A stretch of DNA of 36,486 bases from Gallionella sp. (GTDB taxonomy: Bacteria > Pseudomonadota > Gammaproteobacteria > Burkholderiales > Gallionellaceae), in NCBI GenBank assembly GCA_028710525.1, contig JAQTTY010000017.1, positions 1-36,486 of the forward strand, written 5' to 3'. The notes beneath the pieces were generated by a model, which ran no database searches, was not told the DNA's origin, and worked only from the letters and a program-made list of their open reading frames with translations. Below are positions 15,363 through 25,071 of this stretch, in pieces; positions within the stretch are counted from its first letter, which is position 1, and each line of letters starts with the position of its first letter. The position numbers were made by a program, and so were the translations under genes.

Positions 15363-17387
15363 TCAAAGCGGCGACAACAACACGCTTTCGCGCAACTTCT
15401 TAAGTTGGTCGCGCAGATCGGCGGCTTTCTCGAACTCCAGATTCTTGGCGGATTGCAGCATCTCTTTCTCCAGACGAGTGACTTCTTTGGAGATGTCTTT
15501 CGCGCTCATGGCGAGATACTTGGCTTGGGTCTGCGCGGCTTTGAGCAGGCTGCGCTCATCATCCATCTGATACACACCATCGATGATGTCGCGGATGCGT
15601 TTCTGCACACCTATCGGCGTGATGCCATGCGCTTCGTTGTGTGCGAGTTGTTTGTTGCGGCGGCGGTCGGTCTCATCGATGGCGCGGCGCATCGAGTTGG
15701 TGATCTTGTCGCCATACAGCAAGGCTTTACCATTAAGGTGGCGCGCGGCACGGCCTATGGTCTGGATCAGCGAACGCTCGGAACGCAAGAAACCTTCTTT
15801 GTCGGCATCCAGTATCGCAACCAGCGAGACTTCGGGGATATCCAAACCTTCGCGCAATAAGTTGATGCCGATCAACACATCGAACATACCCAGACGCAGA
15901 TCGCGGATGATCTCGACGCGCTCGACAGTCTCAATGTCGGAGTGCAAGTAGCGCACTTTGATGCCGTGCTCGGACAGATAATCGGTGAGGTCTTCGGACA
16001 TGCGCTTAGTCAGCGTAGTGACCAGCACGCGCTCACCCGCCTTGATGCGCAGCGTAATCTCGGACATCAGGTCGTCCACCTGATTAATGGCCGGACGCAC
16101 TTCGATGATGGGATCGACTAAGCCGGTGGGGCGCACCACCTGTTCCACTACTTGCCCTGAGTGTTCGGCTTCATAAGCGGCAGGAGTGGCGGAGATAAAC
16201 ACGCTCTGGCGCATCATCTTCTCGAATTCTTCGAAACGCAGCGGTCGGTTGTCCATCGCCGAAGGCAGACGAAAACCGTAGTTGACCAGATTCTCTTTGC
16301 GCGCGCGGTCGCCTTTGTACATGCCGCCGACCTGCGGAATCATCACATGGCTTTCGTCCAAGAACATCAGCGCATTGGGCGGCAGATAGTCGATCAGGGT
16401 AGGCGGTGGCGCGCCCTCGGGGCGACCGGAAAGATGACGCGAATAGTTCTCGATGCCTTTGGTGAAACCGATCTCAGCCAGCATCTCCAAATCATGGCGA
16501 GTGCGCTGCTCGATGCGCTGCGCTTCGACCAATTTGTTCTCACGCTGGTAGTAGGCGATGCGCTCGGCCAGCTCGACCTTAATGGTCTCTATCGCGCTCA
16601 ACACGGTGCTGCGCGGCGTGACGTAATGGCTGGAGGGGTAGACGGTATAGCGCGGCACTTTCTGCTGTATGTGCCCGGTGAGCGGATCGAACAGCGCGAT
16701 GGTCTCCACCTCGTCGTCGAATAAAGTGATGCGCACGGCGAGCTCATTACTCTCGGCCGGATAGATGTCGATGACATCGCCACGCACGCGGAACGTGCCG
16801 CGCGAGAAATCGATGTCGTTGCGCTCGTATTGCATATCGATAAGACGCTTGATGACGTCGCGCTGATGCATCTTCTCGTTGTGGCGTAGGTGCAAGATCA
16901 TGCCGTGATAATCGACCGGATCGCCGATACCGTAGATTGCCGAGACGGTGGCAACGATGATGCAATCCTCGCGCTCCAGCAGTGCCTTGGTGGCAGAGAG
17001 ACGCATCTGCTCGATCTGCTCGTTGATCGCGGAGTCTTTCTCGATGAACACATCGCGCGACGGCACATAGGCCTCGGGCTGGTAGTAGTCGTAATAGGAG
17101 ACGAAATATTCCACAGCGTTCTCAGGGAAGAACTCGCGCATCTCGGAATAGAGCTGCGCCGCCAGTGTCTTGTTCGGCGCCATCACCATCGCCGGCCGAC
17201 CGGTGCGGGCGATGACGTTGGCCATGGTGAAAGTCTTGCCCGAGCCGGTTACCCCGAGCAAAGTCTGGAACGACAAACCGTCTTCTATCCCCTCGATTAG
17301 TTGTTCGATAGCCGTAGGTTGGTCACCCGCCGGTTCAAAGGGCTGGTGCAGACGGTAAGGGCTATTGGGGAAGGTTTTGATATTCAT
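15363..17387 (-). CDS. uvrB: UvrB, excinuclease ABC subunit B
   Basis: The damage-verification helicase of nucleotide excision repair, which receives DNA from UvrA and recruits UvrC. It is 674 residues from ATG 17387, close to the usual 670-675. A TTG start at 17411 would add eight atypical residues, so ATG is preferred although no strong ribosome site is seen. Walker A is GVTGSGKT at 45-52. The damage-gripping beta-hairpin is [19 protein letters not shown]. Further helicase motifs are FLDESHV (DEAD-like box), [34 protein letters not shown] and QTIGRAARH. The UVR domain at the C-terminus ([24 protein letters not shown]) binds UvrC. It is divergent from the aminotransferase gene. I found no convincing LexA site in between. 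Confidence 0.98.
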   Translation of the reverse strand: MNIKTFPNSPYRLHQPFEPAGDQPTAIEQLIEGIEDGLSFQTLLGVTGSGKTFTMANVIARTGRPAMVMAPNKTLAAQLYSEMREFFPENAVEYFVSYYDYYQPEAYVPSRDVFIEKDSAINEQIEQMRLSATKALLEREDCIIVATVSAIYGIGDPVDYHGMILHLRHNEKMHQRDVIKRLIDMQYERNDIDFSRGTFRVRGDVIDIYPAESNELAVRITLFDDEVETIALFDPLTGHIQQKVPRYTVYPSSHYVTPRSTVLSAIETIKVELAERIAYYQRENKLVEAQRIEQRTRHDLEMLAEIGFTKGIENYSRHLSGRPEGAPPPTLIDYLPPNALMFLDESHVMIPQVGGMYKGDRARKENLVNYGFRLPSAMDNRPLRFEEFEKMMRQSVFISATPAAYEAEHSGQVVEQVVRPTGLVDPIIEVRPAINQVDDLMSEITLRIKAGERVLVTTLTKRMSEDLTDYLSEHGIKVRYLHSDIETVERVEIIRDLRLGMFDVLIGINLLREGLDIPEVSLVAILDADKEGFLRSERSLIQTIGRAARHLNGKALLYGDKITNSMRRAIDETDRRRNKQLAHNEAHGITPIGVQKRIRDIIDGVYQMDDERSLLKAAQTQAKYLAMSAKDISKEVTRLEKEMLQSAKNLEFEKAADLRDQLKKLRESVLLSPL

Positions 17388-17611
17388 GGTAGCCGTGCAT
17401 TGTAAGGGCAAAGGCTGGTTTGCTAAACCGGTATGACCGAAATTGAGTCTCGCGCTAGCACGCCTTAATTCTCCCCCCTTTGCACCGTTTCACTCAGACG
17501 GCGAGCGCCCCACCCTAATGATTTTTCTAGATAGCCACAAGCAAGTCTCAAGCCAATAAAAATAAGGCTTACAGACTGATATGAAAGAAATTCTTTTTCC
17601 GGCGCTACGGG

Positions 17612-17617
17612 TATAAT
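17612..17617 (+). promoter_or_regulatory. Probable -10 box for the aminotransferase gene
   Basis: A perfect TATAAT 32 bases before the GTG start of the aminotransferase gene. The -35 region (around 17589-17595) is a poor match, so the promoter may need an activator. Confidence 0.5.
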
Positions 17618-17649
17618 TCGCGCCATCGTTCACCCCCCAAGGATATATC

Positions 17650-18843
17650 GTGCAACTCTCGACTCGCGTACAAGCCATCAAACCCTCCCCCACTCTTGCG
17701 GTAGCTGCACGAGCGGCAAAACTCAAAGCTGAGGGTAAGGACATCATCGGGCTGGGCACGGGCGAGCCCGATTTCGACACACCGCAACACATCAAAGATG
17801 CGGCCATCGCTGCTATCAACAAGGGCTTTACCAAGTACACCGCGGTCGGCGGCACTGCCTCGTTGAAGCAGGCGGTCATCGCCAAGTTCAAGCGCGACAA
17901 CAATCTTGACTACACTGCCAAGCAGATTTTGGTGTCGTGCGGCGGCAAGCAAAGTTTCTTCAACCTCGCTCTGGCGGTGATCAACCCCGGCGACGAAGTC
18001 ATCATCACCGCCCCATATTGGGTGTCCTATCCCGACATTGTCATCATCGCGGAAGGCAAGCCTGTCATCGTGCAGGCGGATATCGCTCAAGGTTTCAAAC
18101 TGACCCCTGCGCAATTGAGCGCAGCGATCACTCCCAAGACTCGCATGGTCGTCATCAACAGCCCTAGCAACCCTTCCGGTGCGGTGTATACGCTGGAAGA
18201 TTTAAAGGCACTGGGCGAAGTGTTGCGCAAGCATCCCAACATCCTGATCGCTACCGACGATATGTATGAACACATCGCGCTGGTCGACGGTAAGTACGTC
18301 AACATCTTGGACGCTTGTCCTGATCTGTACCCGCGCACCATGGTGCTGAACGGCGTATCCAAAGCCTATGCAATGACAGGCTGGCGCATCGGTTATGCGG
18401 CGGGCCCCGAGAACATCATCACCGCGATGGAAAACGTGCAATCACAAAGCACCTCCAATCCGACTTCGATCTCGCAAGTGGCTGCTGAAGCGGCACTGAA
18501 CGGTGATCAAGATTGTCTGGCGCCAATGATCAAAGCTTTCCGTGAACGTCATCTGTTCGTGGTGAATGCACTCAACGCCATCGACGGCGTGAAGTGCATC
18601 ATGGCGGGCGGTGCTTTCTATGCTTTCCCTGATATGCGTGGGGCCATCGCCAAGTTGCAGCAGCGCGGCACTATCGCTGCTGGGACAGACATCGCGTTGT
18701 CAGAATACTTGCTTGCCGAAGCTGGCGTGGCCGTCGTGCCAGGCTCGGCATTCGGTAGCGAAGGTTATATCCGCTTGTCCTTCGCCACTTCCATGGAGAA
18801 TCTGCAAGAAGCACTCAAGCGTATGGCAAAGGCACTCGCATAA
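17650..18843 (+). CDS. aspC: Aspartate aminotransferase (class I, type Ib)
   Basis: A 397-residue PLP enzyme of the type Ib aspartate aminotransferase group; it should interconvert aspartate plus 2-oxoglutarate and oxaloacetate plus glutamate, and relatives also take prephenate. The start is GTG 17650, preceded by AAGGA. Visible features are GTGEPDFDTP near the N-terminus, SCGGKQSFFNL (cofactor phosphate), APYWVSYPD, INSPSNPSGAVY, DDMYEHI, the PLP lysine Lys238 in GVSKAYAMTGWRIGYAAGP, and YIRLSFATS with the carboxylate-binding arginine. The gene symbol is chosen by family; aatA is equally used. A strong terminator follows at once, so it is probably transcribed alone. Confidence 0.9.
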   Translation: MQLSTRVQAIKPSPTLAVAARAAKLKAEGKDIIGLGTGEPDFDTPQHIKDAAIAAINKGFTKYTAVGGTASLKQAVIAKFKRDNNLDYTAKQILVSCGGKQSFFNLALAVINPGDEVIITAPYWVSYPDIVIIAEGKPVIVQADIAQGFKLTPAQLSAAITPKTRMVVINSPSNPSGAVYTLEDLKALGEVLRKHPNILIATDDMYEHIALVDGKYVNILDACPDLYPRTMVLNGVSKAYAMTGWRIGYAAGPENIITAMENVQSQSTSNPTSISQVAAEAALNGDQDCLAPMIKAFRERHLFVVNALNAIDGVKCIMAGGAFYAFPDMRGAIAKLQQRGTIAAGTDIALSEYLLAEAGVAVVPGSAFGSEGYIRLSFATSMENLQEALKRMAKALA

Positions 18844-18860
18844 TTCTTCTGTAATACACC

Positions 18861-18906
18861 ACGAGCCATGCCTCCCTATTCAGGGACATGGCTCGTTGTT
18901 TTTTGT
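18861..18906 (+). terminator. Intrinsic terminator after the aminotransferase gene
   Basis: A perfect 10-bp stem, ACGAGCCATG / CATGGCTCGT, is extended inside by TCCCT/AGGGA and followed by TGTTTTTT. It starts 17 bases after the stop codon. Confidence 0.9.
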
Positions 18907-18941
18907 GACACCGGCAATAACGATTGCTAAAGAATAGAACC

Positions 18942-21641
18942 ATGATAAAAAAGAATCCCCTGCCCCAAACGAGCTTGCGCCAGATATTCAATCGCAGATT
19001 GCTACTGTTGCTGGTATTGGTTTGTGCAATCAGCAGCACTTTGATCACGCTGGCCTTTGAACGTCATTCAGACAGTCTCAATCGCAACGAGCTACAGAAC
19101 CAACTTGATTACGTGTCCACTCGCATCGAAAATCAGCATCGGCTCGTCAGCGAGAATGTGGATACCTTGTTCAATGCCATGCAATGGTCTGGGGCACTGC
19201 AGAATCCGACACGTCTGGTCGAATTCATCAATTCTCAATCTAGCGGTCAGTACGGTGTTCTTCTCAACGATACAAAAAGCGGTGTGACTTTGGCCCAAGT
19301 CTGGCCCGAAGACCAGAACGTAAATCTACCCAATGAGTACGCGCATCTGGGCACGCTCTGGATGGATGAACCGCACAACACGCTCTACACACACGTCACC
19401 AAACCGCTACAGATATCAGGTCGAGTATTGGTGCTGCATTTTTTTAAACCCTGGCGTAACAAGCAACTCACTAACTTGACGCCACCTCACGCAAATGCCT
19501 ACGTGATGCTGGGCAGCCAGATCGTCCTGAGTTCTTCAGACAGTTTGGCATTGGAGCAAGCCCCACCCAAGGGCGCGGGCTACGAGGAATACAAGCTGGA
19601 CGATGCGCTCTATCTGGAGGACAGCCATACTCTAGGCGATGTGTTGTTGCATAGTGGTCGTAATGCTGCCTTGAAACTGGTGATACGGTCGCCCTACAAA
19701 AACCATTATTCATTGACTGGTTTGATACTGTCCACACTGGGGGCGACCTTGTTGTTCGCCGCATTGCTGTTCGGACTGTTTGGTCGCTGGCTCAGACAAC
19801 TAGGCGACAGACTGGATATGCTCAGCTTGGCTACCGTGCGTTTTAAGAGCGATTCAGAATCGGTGTTGCGCACCGAAACCAGCCGCTTACTAGAGCAAGC
19901 ACACGCCGGCAAGGGCGACCAGATCAGCCAAGTAGCATTAGAACTCTCCAACCTCATCGACTCTATGGCACAACGCGCCGATGAACAGAACTCCTATTTA
20001 CAAACACTAGACCTGCTACAAGACGCTGTAATCGAAATCACGGCAGAGGGCAAACTGCTGCGTGCCACCGATGCCTTCCGCATGCTCACCGGCGGTACGG
20101 TAGGCGGCTTGTGCAGCGTATCCAACTGCGTACACAAAGATGATAGCGAAGAAGTATTGGAGCAGATCAGCGGGTTGGTCTACAGTCAAAAGCAACAGGT
20201 CAGCATCCGCTTCCGCATCATGCGCATGGACGAGCCGGACGCCTATCTATGGGTGGAAGGCCGCTTCGCACCGATTATCCAAAATGGCTTGGTGGTCTGC
20301 ATACGCGGCGTACTGCGTGACATCAATAATTCCTATCGTCAGGAACGCCAGATCAGCCATATGGCATTGCACGACGCACTCACCGATCTTCCCAACCGTG
20401 TGTTGCTGGAAGATCGCATCGACCTCGCCATCACGCGCGCCAATCGCAACAAGCAGCATGTCGCTCTAGCTTTCATCGACCTAGATCATTTCAAACAGAT
20501 CAACGACAATTTCGGCCACAAAGTCGGCGATCAGATGCTAAAGGAAGTCACACAACGTTTGTTAAGTGCGCTGCGTAGTTCCGATACTTTGTCACGCTGG
20601 GGCGGAGACGAGTTTGTGGTGTTGTGCCCAGACCTCAATTCACTAGAAGATGCGCGTGAGATCTCCAATAAGCTGAGTCTGCTGACACAAAAAAATATCA
20701 GCATAGATGGGACCGACTTCCCCTTCACTTTCAGTGCCGGTTTTGCAGTCTATCCGGATGATGCGAGCAACAATGAGATGCTTATGGCGCAAGCCGATCG
20801 CGCCATGTTCTACGCCAAGGCTCAGGGTCGTAACAACATCCAGTTCTTCAACCTTATCGCCGCCAAGGAGAAGGGCCGCAAGTCTTTCTATATTCAAAGT
20901 CGCTTGGCGCATGCCATCAAAAAAGAAGACATCGACATCTGGCTACAGCCGCTAATCTGCGCTAAGTCCGGAAAAGTATTGGGGGCCGAAGTTCTGGCTC
21001 GCTGGCACGAGGACGAACAAGGTTGGATACCACCGTCAGTCTTTATCCCCATGGCCGAGAGCCTAGGACTGATAGAACAGCTCGGACAAACGGTATGGCA
21101 GAAGTCACTGCATGCTATCAAGCAGCTACCCACCCATCATCGCTTGTCTATCAATCTGTCGAAGCGACAACTGTTCTCAAATCAAATCGTGCAGCAGTTC
21201 CACGACGATGCGATTGCTGCCAATATCGCGCCTGAGCGCATCATGTTGGAGATCACTGAGAGCATCGCGCTATCCGATGTTGAATACGCGCGTGAGCGCA
21301 TCAACGAATTAGATGCGAATGGTTTTGGCATCGCGGTGGATGACTTTGGTGTGGGCTATTCCTCGCTCTCACAATTACACGAGATTCCTGCAAAGGAACT
21401 CAAACTAGATATCTCATTTATCCAGCGCATACATGAGAAGAGCGGTCGCAGCATGGTAGGCGCAATGATCTCGATTGCACAATCATTGGGCATGCAGACT
21501 GTAGCAGAAGGTATAGAAGATGAAGAGACTGCGATACTGCTCACCGAAATGGGTGTAAATATCTTGCAGGGTTTTCATTACGCCAAAGCCATGCCACTAG
21601 AAGACTATCTCTACTGGTTGGAGACTCGCACCGTGCAGTGA
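18942..21641 (+). CDS. Membrane PAS-GGDEF-EAL cyclic-di-GMP enzyme
   Basis: An 899-residue inner-membrane protein. ATG 18942 is preferred to a TTG 18 bases earlier. A first membrane helix (about 19-40) and a second (about 255-280) bracket a periplasmic sensor domain of ~210 residues without a recognisable motif. Then come a linker helix, a PAS domain (about 345-465), GGDEF and EAL. GGDEF is intact at 554-558 (RWGGDEFVVL). In the EAL domain the catalytic Glu683 is kept but the motif reads EVL (GAEVLARW). The remaining motifs are present: NLSKRQL, EITES, VDDFGVGYSSL (Val for the usual Thr), ELKLDISF, AEGIED and LQGFHYAKAM. Both activities look possible, with phosphodiesterase tuning uncertain. 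It stands alone between two terminators. Confidence 0.94.
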   Translation: MIKKNPLPQTSLRQIFNRRLLLLLVLVCAISSTLITLAFERHSDSLNRNELQNQLDYVSTRIENQHRLVSENVDTLFNAMQWSGALQNPTRLVEFINSQSSGQYGVLLNDTKSGVTLAQVWPEDQNVNLPNEYAHLGTLWMDEPHNTLYTHVTKPLQISGRVLVLHFFKPWRNKQLTNLTPPHANAYVMLGSQIVLSSSDSLALEQAPPKGAGYEEYKLDDALYLEDSHTLGDVLLHSGRNAALKLVIRSPYKNHYSLTGLILSTLGATLLFAALLFGLFGRWLRQLGDRLDMLSLATVRFKSDSESVLRTETSRLLEQAHAGKGDQISQVALELSNLIDSMAQRADEQNSYLQTLDLLQDAVIEITAEGKLLRATDAFRMLTGGTVGGLCSVSNCVHKDDSEEVLEQISGLVYSQKQQVSIRFRIMRMDEPDAYLWVEGRFAPIIQNGLVVCIRGVLRDINNSYRQERQISHMALHDALTDLPNRVLLEDRIDLAITRANRNKQHVALAFIDLDHFKQINDNFGHKVGDQMLKEVTQRLLSALRSSDTLSRWGGDEFVVLCPDLNSLEDAREISNKLSLLTQKNISIDGTDFPFTFSAGFAVYPDDASNNEMLMAQADRAMFYAKAQGRNNIQFFNLIAAKEKGRKSFYIQSRLAHAIKKEDIDIWLQPLICAKSGKVLGAEVLARWHEDEQGWIPPSVFIPMAESLGLIEQLGQTVWQKSLHAIKQLPTHHRLSINLSKRQLFSNQIVQQFHDDAIAANIAPERIMLEITESIALSDVEYARERINELDANGFGIAVDDFGVGYSSLSQLHEIPAKELKLDISFIQRIHEKSGRSMVGAMISIAQSLGMQTVAEGIEDEETAILLTEMGVNILQGFHYAKAMPLEDYLYWLETRTVQ

Positions 21642-21673
21642 TTTTAGTTCCCCCCCAAGTGCATCACGGCGAT

Positions 21674-21710
21674 AAAAAGGCCGTGACACTTTAAGCGTCG
21701 CGGCCTTTTA
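21674..21710. terminator. Bidirectional intrinsic terminator
   Basis: A 13-bp stem, AAAAGGCCGTGAC / GTCGCGGCCTTTT, with one wobble pair and a 9-base loop. A-run on the left and T-run on the right, so it can serve both the GGDEF-EAL gene and the converging repeat-protein gene. Confidence 0.9.
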
Positions 21711-21723
21711 GGTTTCGGAGCAA

Positions 21724-24700
21724 CTAGCGGATCGCGCGCAGATTCGGATTATCAGTTACACCACCCAGTTGCAGATCAACTGGCCCCATCCCTTCAGTGA
21801 TTGAAAGGCGAGCAGATATACGACCAGAGAGCTGCTGCTTGGCGATATCCACATTACCGGTCGCGTTCATCACACTATTAGAGACCTTGATAGATTTGAA
21901 ATGGAAAGCATTGCCGCTATAGGTCAAAGCACCATCCATCTGATCAAAATAAGTACGCCCCCCCGGCAGATGGTCCTTACTATGCAAGCGCGCAGTTTCA
22001 ACAATATCGATACCATTGAACATGCCCTTCTTAGTTGCGAAGCTGCCATCGAAATACACGCCATCCGAAAAATTCGCGAGGCTGTTAGATTGCATCTTGA
22101 ATCGCCCCACACCATCCATATCACCTTCCATCAACTTGCTGATGCTAGCTAAGGAAACCGCTTTGGCATTCAATGACCCAGTCGCACTCCAACCATTCTT
22201 CCATTCAAGTTTTGCATCGCCCTGCAAGCCGCCCCCAGCAATGCGACTATCGAACTCAGTCACATTCAGTCCATCTCGAGTCAACTCACCTTTCGCGGTC
22301 ATGTCATCAAAGTTCCAGTTTGGCAGCAGTGGCAACGCCGCTTTACGTAGATTGAACATCGCGGCGAATTTGCCTTGGGATGCTGCCTTGAGTTCCAATG
22401 TGTACTTGCCACCCATCGCATGCAGCACAGCACTGTCTATTTTGCCGTTAGGTGCAAAATCTACGGTCCCGTCGATATCGTTGAACTGTACAGCTTCGGC
22501 CGTAACCTTCATGCCAGAAAAGACGATCTGATGGATAGGATGGCTAGAATCGGCAGCCATCTTTTCCAACCAATCCGGCACACTCAATAGACCATTGCTA
22601 TTCAGCTCGCCCCCTTGCACTTCCACTTTGTCAACGCTCTTCACAGCACCGAAAAGCGCGCCAAAACTCATATCCAACTGCACTTGCTGTGCCTTGATCT
22701 GCTTGATCTCACCAATATAGATCTCTCCAAGTACAACTTGTGGAGTGGGCAAGATACGCAGGGATAATTTACCAATATGCACTGGCTGCCCCAGTTCCTT
22801 GGAAAGTTGAGCTTCCAAATTATCCGCGTAACCACGAGTATTAAGCGCCATGGGGACGATGAATACCGCTACCAGTGCCAAGAGCAAAAGTGCCGCAGCG
22901 ATGCCGCCCCATGGCAGAGGCTTACGCTTGTTCATGGAAGCTTTGAGATTCTTTTCCTGTTGCTGCTTGGCCTGTGCACTTTGTGCAGACTGTTGAGCAA
23001 GATGCTCCACGTGCGATCTTGCAGCCTGTGCAGCACGCTGTTCTGCTTCAGCCCATGCCTTGGCTTGCGCATCTGCAAGCTTCTTGCCTGCAGCCTCCTC
23101 GGCAAGACGAGCTTCTTCGGCCTTTTTGGCCTGTTGTTTTAAAGCTTCTTCCTTGGCCTCCAACGCTGCTTCTTGAGCCTTCAACTCTTCGGCGGAAAGA
23201 CCTACCACGACTTCTTTAGCTTTATCAACGTTCGAATGATTCTCTGTATGCTCTGGTTTGATTTCCAGAGCATCAAGATTGATGGCATCCAACTTCAGTG
23301 CTGAAGGCGGTTTGCTCGTATCGTAAGGGGTGTCTCGTATCTGCGTGCTAGCTGCGGCAAGCGCATGCCGTTTGGCTCGTATCTTTTCTTCTTCGCGAGC
23401 TTGTACAGCCAGCTTCTCCAACTCCTGCAACTTCTGTTGTTCAGCAACCACCAGAGCTTGAGCTGCGATATGTTCGGCTGCCAAGCGTGCTGTCTCAGCT
23501 TCGGCCCGAGCAATCTCCTCTTGCTCGACCTTGAGTCGCGCCTCTTCCAACTCAGCTCTTACACGAGCGGCCTCTTCTTCAGCCTTTAGGCGCGCCGCTT
23601 CAGCTTCAGCCTGAGCTTTGAGTGACGCTTCCTCTATTGCCCTAGCCTGAGCTTCGGCTTCCTGTTTGATGCGTACAGCCTCGGCCTTGGCTAGTGCCGC
23701 TGCAGCCTCGGCTTCTTTCTTGATACGTTCAGCTTCTTCTTTCGCCTTAGCGGCAGCTAGCTCAGCTTCTTTCTTGATACGCTCAGCCTCTTCACGAGAC
23801 TTAGCAGCCTCTGCCTCAGCTCTAAAGCGGGCGGCCTCAGCCTCAGCTTTCTGCTTGGCTAATTCGGCTTCTTTTCTAACTTTTTCAGCCTCTTGCTCTG
23901 CCTTCAGGCGGGCAAACTCGGCTTGCGCGCGCGCTTTACTTTCCGCCTCTTGTTTAGCTTTCTCTTCAGCTTCCTTGCGCGCCTTCTCTTCAGCTTCCTT
24001 GCGTGCTTTCTCTTCAGCTTCCTTACGCGCCTTCTCTTCAGCTTCCTTACGTGCTTTCTCTTCAGCTTCCTTACGCGCCTTCTCTTCAGCTTCCTTACGT
24101 GCTTTCTCTTCAGCTTCCTTACGTGCTTTCTCTTCAGCTTCCTTGCGCGCCTTCTCTTCAGCTTCCTTGCGCGCCTTCTCTTCAGCTTCCTTGCGTGCTT
24201 TCTCTTCAGCTTCCTTACGCGCCTTCTCTTCAGCTTCCTTACGTGCTTTCTCTTCAGCTTCCTTACGCGCCTTCTCTTCAGCTTCCTTACGTGCTTTCTC
24301 TTCAGCTTCCTTACGTGCTTTCTCTTCAGCTTCCTTACGTGCTTTCTCTTCAGCTTCCTTACGCGCCTTCTCTTCAGCTTCCTTACGCGCCATCTCTTCA
24401 GCTTCCTTGCGCGCCTTCTCTTCAGCTTCCTTACGTGCTTTCTCTTCAGCTTCCTTACGTGCTTTCTCTTCAGCTTCCTTACGTGCCTTCTCTTCGGCTT
24501 CCTTGCGCGCTTTCTCTTCCGCTTCTTGCTTTGCTTTAGCCTCTGCAGCGGCAACCGCTTTTAAACGTGCTTCATGGTCTGCAGCTTTGCGTAAATTCTC
24601 AGCTTCCATCAATTGCTTGGCTTTAGCCGCCTCTTGTTCTGCTTTCAACTTCTGCTGTTCGGCCTGTTGCTTTGCGAGCATCTCAGCTTGAACTTTCGCA

Positions 24701-25071
24701 GCTTCAGCACGCAATATATCTGCGCTAGGTGCACGCATGATGGTGGTGAAATCTAGCTCACTATCAGTTTGATCTTGCTTAGGTGGGGCAGATACAGGCG
24801 CTGCTGCTACCGGCTTGGGAGGCACTACGATCTTTGCGGAAAAACCAACTCGGGACTTGTCTTGGATGAAACCACCAGTCAATAGTTCTTTGACTAACTC
24901 GGCAAGTATCGTGCGCAAACTTGGTGCAGCACGCTTACTGATTTCGGCGAAAGTCGACACTCCATCAATCATTGATAAGGCACGCTTAATATCACCATAC
25001 AAAAGTGAAGTCTTATGCGCGACCTCCTCTTCCCCTTTGGGTGTCAGCACAAATATCGTTTTAGTATCCAT
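21724..25071 (-). CDS. Fusion of small N-terminal domain, long charged helix, one TM and AsmA-like region
   Basis: A 1115-residue protein of unknown function. Residues 1-75 form a compact domain (TKTIFVLTPKGEEEV...MIDGVSTFAEIS...LLTGGFIQDK) resembling that of the gene at 35568. After a Pro/Ala linker, about 125-700 is almost all Ala, Glu, Lys and Arg; residues ~184-370 consist of 23 copies of an 8-residue unit KARKEAEE. A single membrane helix lies at about 722-742 (GGIAAALLLLALVAVFIVPMAL). The rest has the AsmA look: RGYADNLEAQLSKELGQPVHIGKLSLRILPTPQV, then many beta-strand pairs and a C-terminal NATGNVDIAKQQLSGRI. The topology implied is N-terminus and helix in the cytoplasm, AsmA part in the periplasm. 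AsmA relatives act in envelope lipid transport, so a cytoplasm-to-envelope link is a fair guess. TolA has a superficially similar helix. Confidence 0.85.
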   Translation of the reverse strand: MDTKTIFVLTPKGEEEVAHKTSLLYGDIKRALSMIDGVSTFAEISKRAAPSLRTILAELVKELLTGGFIQDKSRVGFSAKIVVPPKPVAAAPVSAPPKQDQTDSELDFTTIMRAPSADILRAEAAKVQAEMLAKQQAEQQKLKAEQEAAKAKQLMEAENLRKAADHEARLKAVAAAEAKAKQEAEEKARKEAEEKARKEAEEKARKEAEEKARKEAEEKARKEAEEMARKEAEEKARKEAEEKARKEAEEKARKEAEEKARKEAEEKARKEAEEKARKEAEEKARKEAEEKARKEAEEKARKEAEEKARKEAEEKARKEAEEKARKEAEEKARKEAEEKARKEAEEKARKEAEEKARKEAEEKARKEAEEKAKQEAESKARAQAEFARLKAEQEAEKVRKEAELAKQKAEAEAARFRAEAEAAKSREEAERIKKEAELAAAKAKEEAERIKKEAEAAAALAKAEAVRIKQEAEAQARAIEEASLKAQAEAEAARLKAEEEAARVRAELEEARLKVEQEEIARAEAETARLAAEHIAAQALVVAEQQKLQELEKLAVQAREEEKIRAKRHALAAASTQIRDTPYDTSKPPSALKLDAINLDALEIKPEHTENHSNVDKAKEVVVGLSAEELKAQEAALEAKEEALKQQAKKAEEARLAEEAAGKKLADAQAKAWAEAEQRAAQAARSHVEHLAQQSAQSAQAKQQQEKNLKASMNKRKPLPWGGIAAALLLLALVAVFIVPMALNTRGYADNLEAQLSKELGQPVHIGKLSLRILPTPQVVLGEIYIGEIKQIKAQQVQLDMSFGALFGAVKSVDKVEVQGGELNSNGLLSVPDWLEKMAADSSHPIHQIVFSGMKVTAEAVQFNDIDGTVDFAPNGKIDSAVLHAMGGKYTLELKAASQGKFAAMFNLRKAALPLLPNWNFDDMTAKGELTRDGLNVTEFDSRIAGGGLQGDAKLEWKNGWSATGSLNAKAVSLASISKLMEGDMDGVGRFKMQSNSLANFSDGVYFDGSFATKKGMFNGIDIVETARLHSKDHLPGGRTYFDQMDGALTYSGNAFHFKSIKVSNSVMNATGNVDIAKQQLSGRISARLSITEGMGPVDLQLGGVTDNPNLRAIR
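23961..24520. repeat. Tandem array of 23 copies of a 24-bp coding repeat
   Basis: Counting the GCTTCCTT core from 23969 to 24497 at exact 24-base spacing gives 23 units. They differ only at a few synonymous sites (A or G, C or T) and one Lys-to-Met change (unit 18, near 24391). Each encodes eight residues of the helix of the 21724-25071 protein. The block 23961-24144 recurs without mismatch at 24153-24336, an offset of 8 units. The frame is preserved throughout, so unit gain or loss changes helix length without breaking the gene. Confidence 0.95.

Noticed and set aside
17412..17649. LexA (SOS) box between uvrB and the aminotransferase gene
   Set aside because: No CTGT-N8-ACAG-type match was found in the interval.
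22016..22531. 171-codon plus-strand ORF
   Set aside because: Antisense shadow of the AsmA-like coding region without start signals or family features.
23961..24520. CRISPR array
   Set aside because: The 24-bp units are contiguous with no variable spacers, and they lie in frame inside a gene.
23666..24691. Long plus-strand ORFs (up to 341 codons, Ser/Ala/Leu/Arg/Phe repeats) and a 216-codon alternative minus frame across the repeat array
   Set aside because: A 24-bp repeat leaves all frames open by construction. Only the 1115-codon frame continues into recognisable domains on both sides.
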